From contig NZ_CP060137.1 of the NCBI RefSeq assembly GCF_014235785.1, forward strand, positions 3,348,001-3,412,000: 64,000 bases of DNA. The letters are read 5' to 3'. The translations under genes and the position numbers were made by a program. The DNA is from Bacillus sp. PAMC26568 (GTDB taxonomy: Bacteria > Bacillota > Bacilli > Bacillales > Bacillaceae). Under the pieces are notes generated by a model. It was not told the origin of the DNA and made no database searches. It saw nothing but the letters and a program-made list of their open reading frames with translations. Below, piece after piece: positions 35,448 through 43,683 of this stretch; position 1 is the stretch's first letter; every line of letters begins with the position of its first letter.

Positions 35448-36331
35448 CATTTAAAATATAGAGAAGCATCCTCAATTGTGATTTGAGCTTTCTTTTCCTT
35501 AATAAGCTTGGTTACATAAGCAGTAATGGCTGTTCTGAACAAAAGCCATGAGGACAATGTTTGGGGATTTACGTCAAAATGCCGGCACATTTTTTGAACT
35601 AATTTTTCTTGACTTATAGGTCCTTCAGAAATGATTTGGGAAAGAACCGAGAGAACATGCTGATGATATTTTACATTTTGGCTCACTGTTTCTTGGAATG
35701 TCTCTTCATAGATTCCATGTCCGGGCACTGCTCCCTTACAATCAATAGTCAAAAGTTTCTCAAGTGAAATTATCGTATCATCAGCGTCGATGATATAAGG
35801 AATTTTATGCTTTCTAAGCTGCTCCATTCCAAAGTACGAGTCAGCAGCAAATAAAATTCCATCTGCCTTTACGCCAAGCTGCATGAGACTGTGACCTGGA
35901 AATGCAATGCATTCAAACGAAACATCACCACATTGATAAATCCCTTCCTTCACCTCTTCATTGATGGAAATAGGTGTCCCTTCTAGAAATTTATTGCGCA
36001 GCTCAGGTAAGGGTTTGTTGCCTTGGAATAAGTATAGCGGTTCCAATATTGGGTTCCTAAGAATGGCTGCTTCTTCTTTTGCTGCAAATGTATGTACATC
36101 ATGTTTTTCTTGAATAAATGCTGCCCCTCCATAATGATCGGCATGAGCATGGGTGATGAATAAATGGGTCAAAGGACAGTCGTGTTCGGTTAATTGCTTA
36201 CTTACTTTTTTTGCTGCTTGCTGATCAAGACCGGCATCAATGAGCATCCCATGTCTCCCGCTCTTGATATAGCCGATATTGACGGCAGCTTGAAAATAGA
36301 AGCATTGTTCCGTTAATTTTATAAATTTCAT
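35444..36331 (-). CDS. MBL-fold metallohydrolase
   Basis: 295 aa. Metal-binding motif THAHADHYGG near residue 60, plus FPGHSLMQLG and DADDTI, and a C-terminal helical extension (last 90 residues) like a winged helix, as in LACTB2-type proteins. Likely hydrolyses thioesters, lactones or nucleic acids; not decidable. ATG follows AGAGGTATCTC. Shares the four bases TTAA with the DUF421 gene as overlapping stop codons. Confidence 0.88.
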   Translation of the reverse strand: MKFIKLTEQCFYFQAAVNIGYIKSGRHGMLIDAGLDQQAAKKVSKQLTEHDCPLTHLFITHAHADHYGGAAFIQEKHDVHTFAAKEEAAILRNPILEPLYLFQGNKPLPELRNKFLEGTPISINEEVKEGIYQCGDVSFECIAFPGHSLMQLGVKADGILFAADSYFGMEQLRKHKIPYIIDADDTIISLEKLLTIDCKGAVPGHGIYEETFQETVSQNVKYHQHVLSVLSQIISEGPISQEKLVQKMCRHFDVNPQTLSSWLLFRTAITAYVTKLIKEKKAQITIEDASLYFKC

Positions 36332-36346
36332 GAGATACCTCTTTTT

Positions 36347-36569
36347 TAGGCTGTTTTCGCATCGATTGTTGTTATTGGTTATTAATTGTACCCGTGGATT
36401 TTCACTGCAGGCACTTGCTTTCCGCGGGGAGGGATTTGATCCTCCTCGGCTATGCCTGTGGGGTCTCCCATTCCCCTCTATTTCCCGCAGGAGTCAAGTG
36501 CTTTTTCGCTGCAATCCACTAAAGGTTTTAACCTTTTTCCAAAAGCAACAACTTTACGAAAAGAGCCTA
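36347..36569 (-). repeat. MITE-like dispersed element, copy 2 (223 bp, inverted relative to copy 1)
   Basis: Same terminal inverted repeats as the copy at 10109-10296 (TAGGCTGTTTTCG at the left; TAGGCTCTTTTCG read from the right end). The internal GTGGATT, GGCACTTG and CCCGCGG-type inverted segments are shared. It is about 35 bp longer in the central loop. It lies between the MBL gene's promoter side and the 80-aa gene. Confidence 0.8.
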
Positions 36570-36572
36570 TAA

Positions 36573-36815
36573 TTAAATAGAGTCATTAAAAAGCTGGCCA
36601 TTTCCAGTCATTTTTTTCATATAAAGTTCCTGATTCAGCTTGCTGCGTTTTACCTTTTCCAGCATGTGAGAAAATTTCTTTTCTTCCTCTAACGATTTGG
36701 TGTTAAGTTCAATTCGCGCGACACTTGTTAATTCTGCATAATCCTGCTTGTGCCTGACCGTCCGATTGGCATACTGCACATACTGATCTAACTGAACTGG
36801 TGCTACGTAACTCAT
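36573..36815 (-). CDS. Small helical protein of unknown function
   Basis: 80 aa, charged and probably helical (SLEEEKKFSHMLEKVKRSK). ATG follows GGGGTGATATAG. No family recognised. It is divergent from yjcD, and a sigma-B-like promoter lies upstream. The MITE-like element abuts its 3' end. Confidence 0.7.
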   Translation of the reverse strand: MSYVAPVQLDQYVQYANRTVRHKQDYAELTSVARIELNTKSLEEEKKFSHMLEKVKRSKLNQELYMKKMTGNGQLFNDSI

Positions 36816-36839
36816 CTATATCACCCCTGTTAGTAGACT

Positions 36840-36865
36840 ATTCCCATAAATACTTTCGCTAAAAC
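36840..36865 (-). promoter_or_regulatory. Sigma-B-like promoter candidate
   Basis: On the minus strand GTTTTA, 14 bases, GGGAAT. This is close to the sigma-B consensus (GTTTAA, 12-15 bases, GGGTAT) and lies 25 bases before the start of the 80-aa gene. Confidence 0.4.
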
Positions 36866-36970
36866 GAATCTTACTTCCTCTTTTTTGTTTTGCTTCCTTT
36901 TGATAAGATAGAGTTTGTGTCTTTATTTAAAAGATACGAACCCTATTGAGAAATTATGGGAGGACTTTCG

Positions 36971-39232
36971 TTGATTTGTGGAAAATTAAAAGATGAATTT
37001 ATACAGCTCCCTTATTTGGCCAGAGAGAGGTATCAGTATGTCTATGAAGCAAGTCTTCATGGAAAAGTGACATGCGCATGCTGCAATCAGCCATTAAAGC
37101 TATACTTAAGCATAAAACAAAAACCTTATTTTTATCACGCTGATCATGCCATTCATAATCAATGTGAACAATACAGCGAAACGATTCAGCAGGCTGCCGC
37201 TTCAAAAGAAGTTGAATATAAAGAAATGAATGGTTTTCGGATGCCATCATCGCGGGCAATAACAGATGATCAGACGCAAAAAGAAACGTCGTGGAAGTCA
37301 TTCCAGCTCGCAAAGCTTGGTCACACTTCATGGAGTGCAAAAGAAAAAGCTGCAGCAAAGAGTATTTTGACAGTCAAGCTTGATGACACACAGCTTGAAG
37401 CGGTAACAACAATTGACGGACCCTTGCTCGTTCTTGCCGGGGCAGGCAGCGGAAAAACACGAGTTCTGACCACACGCGCTCTTTACATGATGGAGGAGCA
37501 AAATATAAATCCCGGATCCATCATGCTTGTCACGTTCACCTCAAAAGCAGCACAGGAAATGAAGAATCGGATAAGCGGGTATGCAGCGTCACAAGCAGCA
37601 GGCAGACTTGTATGCGGAACGTTTCACAGTATCTTTTATAAAATTCTGATGCACAGTGATTCTGAAAGATGGAATGGACAGCATTTAATTAAATGGGACT
37701 GGCAGAAAGAGCAGTACATAAAATTTGCAGGACGTGAGCTCGGTCTAGATGAAAAAGAATTTCCATTTGATCAGGCCCTGCAGCAAATTAGTTTTTGGAA
37801 AAATACATTTCTCTCCAAGCGTGAAATAAAGCCTGAAACGGAATGGGAAGAAAAAGCACTTTTTCTTTATGAAAAATATGAAGAAATGAAGAATGCACAG
37901 AATCAGTTTGATTTCGACGATATGCTGATAAAATGCTATGAACTTCTTCTTGAAAATCCAAAGCTGCTTGCCCAATATCAAGAGCGGTTTCACTATTTTC
38001 TCGTAGATGAATTTCAGGATATCAATCCGGTTCAGTATGAGCTTCTAAAAATGCTTTCCTCTCATACGAAACAGCTATGTGTAGTTGGAGACGATGATCA
38101 ATCTATCTATGCATTCAGGGGAAGCGATCCATCTTTTATTCTGAATTTTAAGCAGGATTTTCCTGATGCTAAAATTGTGACACTTGCCGAGAACTACAGG
38201 TCCAGCCATGAAATTGTTTCGAGTGCGAACTCGGTTATTTCAAAAAATAAACAGCGCCATCAAAAAGCGATGAACGCACAATATCAAAATGAAGCCCCTC
38301 CGCTTTTCTTTTTTCCGCATGATGAAGAAGAGGAAGCGACATTAGTTGTAACTGATATGAAAGAAAAGCTGAAAAACGGAGCAAAACCGGCTGATTTTGC
38401 TGTTTTGTATCGGACCCATACCGCAGGCCGCGCGATTTTCGAGCGTCTCGCTCAATCAAGTATTCCTTTTACGATTGAACAGGAGGGACTTTCTTTTTAC
38501 GAAAGAAGAATGGTCAAAGGTGTTCTTGCCTACTTAAGGCTTGGAATGAATCCTGATGATTCAGCCGCTATTGTGCATGTGATGACCGCCCTATTCATTA
38601 AACAGAGTGCTCTTAATGACCTTAAGGCTTTTTCCATTACACATGATTGTACATTTGTAGAAGCTCTCACGAAACTAGAATCTCTGCAGCCCTTTCAAAA
38701 GGCAAAGATTAAACGAATTGTTCCAATGTTTGCAAAGCTGAAAACATTGAAGCCAACCGCCGCGATTGACCTAATTGATAAAGATATGGGATTTTCGGAC
38801 TTCCTGAAAAAGCGCGGGAACGAGGGCAACGCGATTGAAAAAGGCTCTGACGATTTAAAAGACTTACGCGTGCTTGCCAATAAATTTGATACAGTTGCCG
38901 AACTTCTCGAGCACGTCGATCATATGACGGCGAAATCGAAAGAATGGAAGCAGCAGCGGGATCCTCATTCCGTTCAGCTCATGACTGTCCATCGTGCGAA
39001 AGGACTGGAATATGAGCATGTCTACATTTTAGGAGCTGTTGACGGAGGACTTCCTCATGACTTTGCACTCGATTCGTTCCGAAAAGGAGACGAGAAGCCG
39101 ATTGAGGAAGAGCGCCGCTTAATGTATGTAGCCATGACCAGGGCGAAATCATCCCTATCTGTCTCTGTTCCTCAGTTCAGGAGAGGAAGAAAGGCGATTC
39201 CTTCACGATTCATCCGAGGTTTGATGGTTTAA
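36971..39232 (+). CDS. yjcD: UvrD/Rep-family ATP-dependent DNA helicase, YjcD
   Basis: 753 aa superfamily 1A helicase. An N-terminal extension (about 110 aa) contains a Cys-pair segment VTCACCNQPLKLYL followed by His-rich residues, similar to CoiA-type zinc segments. Helicase motifs follow in order: GAGSGKTRVLTTRA (Walker A, about 165), LVTFTSKAAQEM, DEFQDINPVQ (II), GDDDQSIYAFRGS (III), ENYRSS, VHRAKGLEYEHVYI (V) and MYVAMTRAKS (VI). TTG at 36971 is placed by GGGAGG; an ATG at 36956 contains that site. Neighbours SpoVIF and yjcFGH match B. subtilis. Confidence 0.93.
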   Translation: MICGKLKDEFIQLPYLARERYQYVYEASLHGKVTCACCNQPLKLYLSIKQKPYFYHADHAIHNQCEQYSETIQQAAASKEVEYKEMNGFRMPSSRAITDDQTQKETSWKSFQLAKLGHTSWSAKEKAAAKSILTVKLDDTQLEAVTTIDGPLLVLAGAGSGKTRVLTTRALYMMEEQNINPGSIMLVTFTSKAAQEMKNRISGYAASQAAGRLVCGTFHSIFYKILMHSDSERWNGQHLIKWDWQKEQYIKFAGRELGLDEKEFPFDQALQQISFWKNTFLSKREIKPETEWEEKALFLYEKYEEMKNAQNQFDFDDMLIKCYELLLENPKLLAQYQERFHYFLVDEFQDINPVQYELLKMLSSHTKQLCVVGDDDQSIYAFRGSDPSFILNFKQDFPDAKIVTLAENYRSSHEIVSSANSVISKNKQRHQKAMNAQYQNEAPPLFFFPHDEEEEATLVVTDMKEKLKNGAKPADFAVLYRTHTAGRAIFERLAQSSIPFTIEQEGLSFYERRMVKGVLAYLRLGMNPDDSAAIVHVMTALFIKQSALNDLKAFSITHDCTFVEALTKLESLQPFQKAKIKRIVPMFAKLKTLKPTAAIDLIDKDMGFSDFLKKRGNEGNAIEKGSDDLKDLRVLANKFDTVAELLEHVDHMTAKSKEWKQQRDPHSVQLMTVHRAKGLEYEHVYILGAVDGGLPHDFALDSFRKGDEKPIEEERRLMYVAMTRAKSSLSVSVPQFRRGRKAIPSRFIRGLMV

Positions 39233-39247
39233 TAATAAGCAATGGAA

Positions 39248-39273
39248 ACGGCCTCCCCAAATCAGGAGAGGCC
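39248..39273 (+). terminator. Terminator of yjcD
   Basis: CGGCCTCCCC / GGAGAGGCCG hairpin followed by CTTTGTTCTTT; it sits between two convergent genes. Confidence 0.75.
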
Positions 39274-39283
39274 GCTTTGTTCT

Positions 39284-39538
39284 TTATTTCTTATTGATCA
39301 TCTTGGAGATAGTGTTAAAGTCCAGCTTTTCTTTGCCATTTACGATACTATTAACGATTTTGTCTTCCATTTCTTTATTAACAGGTTTGTTGGCGATTTG
39401 GGAAACGCGGCGGATTACACCGCGTACGGTTTTTTCGTCTTTGAAATTGGCATTTTGAAGGGAGTTGGCGAGGTCTAATACTTCCTTCATATTCACGCCG
39501 GTTTTCTTTTCAATATTTTTAAATAAGTGATTATCCAT
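39284..39538 (-). CDS. spoVIF: Stage VI sporulation protein F
   Basis: 84 aa, whole-length match in style to SpoVIF (YjcC): DNHLFKNIEKKTGVNM at the start and KLDFNTISKMI at the end. In B. subtilis it acts in the mother cell for coat assembly and spore resistance. AAAGGAGG precedes ATG. A consensus sigma-K promoter lies 26-52 bases upstream. Confidence 0.9.
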   Translation of the reverse strand: MDNHLFKNIEKKTGVNMKEVLDLANSLQNANFKDEKTVRGVIRRVSQIANKPVNKEMEDKIVNSIVNGKEKLDFNTISKMINKK

Positions 39539-39563
39539 GTTTGTTGCCTCCTTTACGATGATA

Positions 39564-39590
39564 TATCCTATGAATCTCTTTACCTGTTGT
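39564..39590 (-). promoter_or_regulatory. Sigma-K promoter of spoVIF
   Basis: On the minus strand AC, 16 bases, CATAGGATA, which fits the sigma-K consensus AC-N16/17-CATANNNTA exactly. It fits the known mother-cell expression of yjcC in B. subtilis. Confidence 0.75.
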
Positions 39591-39706
39591 GCCTATCTTT
39601 CTTAAAAAAGGCAATGGTCGTATGGATTGTTGTATCTGCACAATCTCCATTAGGAGATCGTCTCATAATAATTACGATTTAATTTTTTAGAAAAAACCCT
39701 AAAACA

Positions 39707-39739
39707 AGGAAAGTACGGACAATAATGCCCGTACTTCCT
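39707..39739 (-). terminator. Terminator of the YjcZ-family gene
   Basis: GGAAGTACGG and CCGTACTTTCC pair (one bulge), followed on the minus strand by TTGTTTTAGGGTTTTTT. Confidence 0.75.
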
Positions 39740-39760
39740 TTCTCATCACATCAGTTATGC

Positions 39761-39889
39761 TTAGTGAAAGAAAGAAGCACCTACGATGATCAATAAGATG
39801 AACAATACTACGATTAAAACAAATGTTGAACCATAGTAGCCTCCGCCGTAACCTCCGCCATAGCCACCGCAACCATATCCGTATCCCAT
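39761..39889 (-). CDS. YjcZ-family small sporulation-type membrane protein
   Basis: 42 aa. A Gly/Tyr-rich start ([20 protein letters not shown]) leads into one membrane helix ([20 protein letters not shown]). This is the YjcZ-family pattern found in many Bacillaceae spore genes. AAGGAGG lies ten bases before ATG. Below usual gene-finder size limits but fully convincing. Role unknown. Confidence 0.88.
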   Translation of the reverse strand: MGYGYGCGGYGGGYGGGYYGSTFVLIVVLFILLIIVGASFFH

Positions 39890-39982
39890 ATCTTAGCCAC
39901 CTCCTTCTATCTTTCGTCTATACAGCATATGTCAAAGAAACAGAATTGTTTGTACAGTAAGGATGGGCTCTTGCGGATATTT

Positions 39983-40195
39983 TCACTTTAAATGTCTTTC
40001 ATTTTGAGCCATCCAATTCTCCGCTTCTTCAGCCATTTGGTCCATGCGTTTTTCAAATTTGGAAGCAGATGATTCCAAAATCCCAAGCTCTTTATCTTTT
40101 TCGTTCAGCCACTTTGATTGTTTTCTCTGTATCTCATCGTGACGGTCATACAGGTTCTCCATGAATTTTTCAAATACACCAGAAAGTTTCCCCAT
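39983..40195 (-). CDS. Small coiled-coil protein of unknown function
   Basis: 70 aa, almost entirely helical and charged, with heptad-like spacing (SKFEKRMDQMAEEAENWMAQ). ATG at 40195 follows GGGGAGGTG; the upstream in-frame start lacks a site. No family recognised. It sits among small sporulation genes, so a spore role is a guess. Confidence 0.65.
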   Translation of the reverse strand: MGKLSGVFEKFMENLYDRHDEIQRKQSKWLNEKDKELGILESSASKFEKRMDQMAEEAENWMAQNERHLK

Positions 40196-40228
40196 CACAC
40201 TCACCTCCCCATAGCTTATGCACATCAC

Positions 40229-40351
40229 CAGTCATTTGTTTATACGAAAAGCGAAATTGCTGGTTCTGGCATGGCAAAGCCGTTTTGACCGAAAAGTTAG
40301 GCACTGGAGCCAGACTTCAATGCGCAAAACATTATACTTGCCATAAAAATA
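40229..40351. other. Intergenic stretch with an imperfect inverted repeat
   Basis: TCTGGC near 40266 and GCCAGA near 40308 face each other across about 35 bases. No gene seen. Possible degenerate repeat; not identified. Confidence 0.35.
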
Positions 40352-40378
40352 AAAATCCTCTTATCAAAAGAGGATTTT
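40352..40378 (-). terminator. Terminator of the 46-aa gene
   Basis: AAATCCTCTT / AAGAGGATTT hairpin followed by TTATTTTTATG on the minus strand. Confidence 0.85.
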
Positions 40379-40400
40379 CATCTACTATATAATGGAGTAC

Positions 40401-40541
40401 CTAGCCTTTGAAAATTTTTTTCTTTCCGCACCCGCAACCTGTTTTCTTCATGCCGCCCGAAGCCTGCTGCTGATAATGGGAAGAGCCAAACACAACCATT
40501 GAATTTGAACTGGCAGATTTCGTTGATTTTTTGAATTGCAT
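40401..40541 (-). CDS. 46-aa protein with a GCGCG-lysine motif
   Basis: The reading frame begins MQFKKSTKSASSNSMVVFG, has a QQQ stretch and ends KTGCGCGKKKIFKG. GGGAGG lies six bases before ATG and a terminator follows the stop codon, so it is very probably expressed. Two Cys in GCGCG suggest cross-linking or metal binding. I do not recognise the family; location suggests the spore. Confidence 0.7.
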   Translation of the reverse strand: MQFKKSTKSASSNSMVVFGSSHYQQQASGGMKKTGCGCGKKKIFKG

Positions 40542-40559
40542 GCTAATCCTCCCTTTCTT

Positions 40560-40813
40560 TTCCTCCTCATAATGTATGTTTAAAAAGAAGGCTTTGCCTC
40601 AGCGAAAGAACTAAGTTTGATTACAAAAGCGCAGACGTCTTGGTCAGCTCACGAAGAGAATAGGAATTTCACAGTGAGCTAGGCCGCCGGAGCTGGACGA
40701 AATTAACCTAGTTACGATATCAACAATCAATAAGTTTTATACGCCACAAACAGAAAAGCCGAATCGCCTGTTTAGCCCAGGCATGGCAGAAAAGGATCTG
40801 TGCTTTGCAGCCG
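40560..40813. other. Intergenic stretch with inverted repeat, no gene seen
   Basis: AGCTCAC (about 40648) and GTGAGCT (about 40674) flank a 21-base interval, followed by GC-rich GGCCGCCGG. It may be a degenerate dispersed repeat; no coding frame with a ribosome binding site. Confidence 0.35.
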
Positions 40814-41137
40814 CTATTCTTTTGGTTTATCCCTATCTTTGGCAGCCTGATTTTTCAAATTGCTGATAAACCATGAGTCAAACTTATCTGCGGTCTGGAT
40901 AGGTTCTGCTTTTTCCTTCTCAGGGCTATTTTTTGTAAGCAATTCAAATAGAACGAGATTTTCCCCTTCCAGATGACTGAGCTTTTCTCTTAATTGTTTG
41001 TTTTCTTTTCTTAGCTCATGGTAAGAACCATTTTCTTCATAATCCAGCAGCTGTGCTTTCGTATGTGAAAGCTCTCTTTGCAAATAGGCAAGTCGTGCTT
41101 TAAGAGTCTTTACGCTCTCTGTCTGTTGATTTGTCAC
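40814..41137 (-). CDS. Coiled-coil protein of unknown function
   Basis: 107 aa. Residues 5-75 form a leucine-heptad coiled coil (LKARLAYLQRELSHTKAQLL, then KENKQLREKLSHLEGENLVL); the C-terminus reads KFDSWFISNLKNQA. GTG start after GGGAGCG. Divergent from the Cys-rich spore-type gene. No family recognised. Confidence 0.75.
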   Translation of the reverse strand: MTNQQTESVKTLKARLAYLQRELSHTKAQLLDYEENGSYHELRKENKQLREKLSHLEGENLVLFELLTKNSPEKEKAEPIQTADKFDSWFISNLKNQAAKDRDKPKE

Positions 41138-41252
41138 GCTTCATCGCTCCCATCCATATAAATAAATTATTCCCTTACTAATAAGAAATTCATGCTCCCA
41201 GGTTTTTATGCAGGAAACTGACATTCACCTAAAATTCCGCTCATATCACGGC

Positions 41253-41279
41253 ACACAAATTGGGAAAAAACATACTATA
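41253..41279 (+). promoter_or_regulatory. Sigma-K promoter of the Cys-rich gene
   Basis: AC (41253), 16 bases, CATACTATA: an exact fit to the sigma-K consensus. The start codon lies 73 bases further on. Confidence 0.75.
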
Positions 41280-41351
41280 CATTAGTCCCGACACCTAATG
41301 TATCTGTTCATTAAAATGGACGGGAGAAATCAAGATAGGAGGAAAACAACA

Positions 41352-42065
41352 GTGAGTCAAAATTCTCGTAAAGAAAAAGTCTGTATTAAGACGCGTAAAG
41401 TATACGACTGGGTTACTCGTCCGGTAGATCTGCCATTAATCAGCGTTAATGACAAAGAATTAGATATGTTATTCGACTGCGGAGATAAATACGACGATCT
41501 TTGTAAATTCTTAAAAAACAAGGTGAAATCAGGCGACTTAACAGTCAACTGCTTCCTAAGTGATAGAGAAGGCCGCAGAATCGATCCTAACGCAAAAAGC
41601 AAATCTTTTCTTTGCCAAGAAATTTCACCAGCTGACCAACGCCATGATGTAACCGTTAATCTTCCAAATGGCGATGAAGTTACATTGCAAAAAGTGAAAG
41701 TTCTTGTTAAAGGCTTTGTCACAGTTGAAGTATTAGACGCGAACGACAATGTCATTTGTGAGTCGAAGCCAATTCCATTCGCTACAGCTCAAACATTTAT
41801 CCTTTGTGCTCCAGAAGGAACTGAACTTGATTGCCACATTAACTTCTTTGAGTGCGATGCAACTTTAGTTTGCACAGACGTTTTCTCACAATTAGATGTA
41901 TCCATTACATTCTGCTTAGATGTTCAAATGGAAGCAAACGTGAAGCTTGAAGTGGAAGCTAAAATTTGCAAACCTCGTGATGAATTAACAGAAGCAATCA
42001 ATGTTGGCTGCGATAACAGCGACAATTTCCCGCCGCAATGCCCGGAAATCTTCCCAGTACACTAA
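41352..42065 (+). CDS. Cys-rich putative spore envelope protein
   Basis: 237 aa with 14 cysteines spread over the whole chain (KVCIKTRKVYDWV at the start, GCDNSD and PQCPEI at the end). No signal peptide or membrane helix. The middle and C-terminal thirds are beta-rich (VKGFVTVEVLDANDNVICE, LCAPEGTELDC, EANVKLEVEAKIC), somewhat like SPOCS/DUF3794-type repeats; that link is weak. GTG at 41352 is placed by AGGAGG nine bases before. The sigma-K promoter and a strong terminator make it a late mother-cell single gene, probably a disulfide-cross-linked coat, crust or exosporium component. Confidence 0.75.
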   Translation: MSQNSRKEKVCIKTRKVYDWVTRPVDLPLISVNDKELDMLFDCGDKYDDLCKFLKNKVKSGDLTVNCFLSDREGRRIDPNAKSKSFLCQEISPADQRHDVTVNLPNGDEVTLQKVKVLVKGFVTVEVLDANDNVICESKPIPFATAQTFILCAPEGTELDCHINFFECDATLVCTDVFSQLDVSITFCLDVQMEANVKLEVEAKICKPRDELTEAINVGCDNSDNFPPQCPEIFPVH

Positions 42066-42072
42066 TGACTCT

Positions 42073-42101
42073 AAGATGGCTGTTGCCCACAACAGCCTCT
42101 T
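42073..42101 (+). terminator. Terminator of the Cys-rich gene
   Basis: GGCTGTTG / CAACAGCC hairpin with AAGA/TCTT extension, followed by TTATTTTTTTG. Confidence 0.9.
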
Positions 42102-42193
42102 ATTTTTTTGTTTTTTTATGGTAATCAGTTGAAATGATTTCATGCATTTTCTCATACATATGCTTTAGGGAGTTCAGAAAGGAGCGGCAAAAG

Positions 42194-42991
42194 ATGAAAA
42201 AGCAAGAAAGTCCAAATTCCGGTGAACGATCCATTCAGCTTCAGCAGCAGATTCTGCATTACCGTTCTGAACTAAGCCGTATGCAGCAGCAGGTAAATGA
42301 TGCAGAAAATCAGGTAAAAAAAGAAATCATCCGTAATCAGTATTTGCAGGAAAAACTGAATGAAGCTCTTCACACTCATACTGAACAATTTGAAAAAGAA
42401 GTGTTTCAGCTCGAAAAAAAAGTACTTAAACTTGAAGTGGCACTTGAAGAAGAAAAAAAACGGACTACAGAACTCCGAAAGAAAATGCTGATGCAGGAAG
42501 AGCAGGCAAAACCGGCAGTCATTGAACCGTTATTTCAACTAGGCGCACATTTCCAGGCCTCTATATTTCTTCCTCAAACCGAAGATGACAGCCTGTCTGT
42601 TTTTGGAGACTTTATTATAAAAAATACAGGAAATCAGCCTTTACATGAGCCAATGATCTGCATTCAAATTTCTCCGCTGCTCTTTGGATCATTAAGCGGA
42701 AAAATTATCATGCAGCGGAAAATGGATGACACGAAAATATACGAAGATGCGGCAAACAACCATTGGAAATACGTTTATGAGGATTGGCGCGAAAGAATCC
42801 GCAGTGAAAATCGATACTGGCTGCAGCCCTTAAATGAATCAGAGGTAAAACCAAACGAGCTTCTTGTTTTCTCCGGTTTCGAAATCTCGTTTCCTAAGCC
42901 CGACAAACGTCCAATACAGGTAAAGGGATTTGTCTATTCGAAAGAACTGCCGAAAGGTGTTCCCTCACTTAATCACATCTCGATACAATGA
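42194..42991 (+). CDS. Coiled-coil plus beta-domain protein, probable spore protein
   Basis: 265 aa. Residues 15-115 are a long coiled coil (QQQILHYRSELSRMQQQV, then FEKEVFQLEKKVLKLEVALE). Residues 125-260 look like a compact beta domain (SVFGDFIIKNTGNQPLHEPM, VKGFVYSKELPKG). ATG at 42194 follows AAGGAG at nine bases. No family recognised. A CATACATAT sequence at about 42158 is a possible mother-cell sigma factor -10 element. Confidence 0.72.
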   Translation: MKKQESPNSGERSIQLQQQILHYRSELSRMQQQVNDAENQVKKEIIRNQYLQEKLNEALHTHTEQFEKEVFQLEKKVLKLEVALEEEKKRTTELRKKMLMQEEQAKPAVIEPLFQLGAHFQASIFLPQTEDDSLSVFGDFIIKNTGNQPLHEPMICIQISPLLFGSLSGKIIMQRKMDDTKIYEDAANNHWKYVYEDWRERIRSENRYWLQPLNESEVKPNELLVFSGFEISFPKPDKRPIQVKGFVYSKELPKGVPSLNHISIQ

Positions 42992-42997
42992 AAAAAG

Positions 42998-43026
42998 CGG
43001 AAAGACTTTATGAAGTCTTTCTGTTT
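42998..43026 (+). terminator. Terminator of the coiled-coil gene
   Basis: GAAAGACTT / AAGTCTTTC with a TATG loop, followed by TGTTTTTT. Confidence 0.88.
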
Positions 43027-43121
43027 TTTCTATTGAAACTGATAGAAATGTTTTTTCACTGATAGAATTCAGTTCGGCCTCCTTATAAATACTGTTTCCA
43101 TTCTTTCAGAACACGAAAAAC

Positions 43122-43147
43122 GCACCCGCTAAACCATAGCGGATGCA
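43122..43147 (-). terminator. Terminator of yjcA
   Basis: GCATCCGCTA / TAGCGGGTGC hairpin and GTTTTTCG on the minus strand. Confidence 0.75.
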
Positions 43148-43189
43148 GCTATTTACCAGACTTCATTAAAATAGAAATCCGGATACTTT

Positions 43190-43540
43190 TCAAAAGATCA
43201 ATTTCTCAATAATCGCCTCTATGATCGCTGCACATCCAGCAATTGCCAGAATAAGAATAAGCGGTTCTGACAGCTCATTCATATACTCGTAAATAAGAAA
43301 AAGAAAGCCAGAGCACCAAATTCCAGTGCACCAATAGCAGCTCAGCAGTTCTCCTATCCATTTCTGCAATCCAGTGCCTTTTATTTCAATATATGAAAGA
43401 GTACTTCCGTCAGGCAAAACCTCCTCTGCCTCTCTATGGAAAGGTCTCCTAATAAAAGCAGTTATTTTATCATAAACAAGTAATCTTGTAAGTCTGAAAC
43501 TCGCTATAAACAATAAGATAAAATCAATCCATCCAATCAT
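43190..43540 (-). CDS. yjcA: DUF1360 sporulation-type membrane protein, YjcA
   Basis: 116 aa. N-terminal membrane helix (FILLFIASFRLTRLLVYDKI), the DUF1360 segment with CYWCTGIWCSGF near residue 70, and a C-terminal helix. DUF1360/YjcA is a Bacillus sporulation-associated family of unknown role. AAGGAG precedes ATG. CATAAGATA at 43571-43579 (minus) resembles a sigma-K or sigma-E -10. In B. subtilis yjcA borders the cot crust cluster. Confidence 0.88.
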   Translation of the reverse strand: MIGWIDFILLFIASFRLTRLLVYDKITAFIRRPFHREAEEVLPDGSTLSYIEIKGTGLQKWIGELLSCYWCTGIWCSGFLFLIYEYMNELSEPLILILAIAGCAAIIEAIIEKLIF

Positions 43541-43626
43541 ATGTATCTCCTTCTCTCGTTAATCATGATATATCTTATGACGGGATGCAGTATTTAAGAC
43601 CGAAGTTGATTTACTGGTCAAATATC

Positions 43627-43654
43627 ACTTTATAGCGTTTTGTTACATATACTG
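43627..43654 (+). promoter_or_regulatory. Sigma-K-like promoter candidate
   Basis: AC, 17 bases, CATATACTG (one mismatch to CATANNNTA), 29 bases before the start of the 90-aa gene. Confidence 0.4.
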
Positions 43655-43683
43655 TTTATTAAAACATTATGAAGGAGGATATT

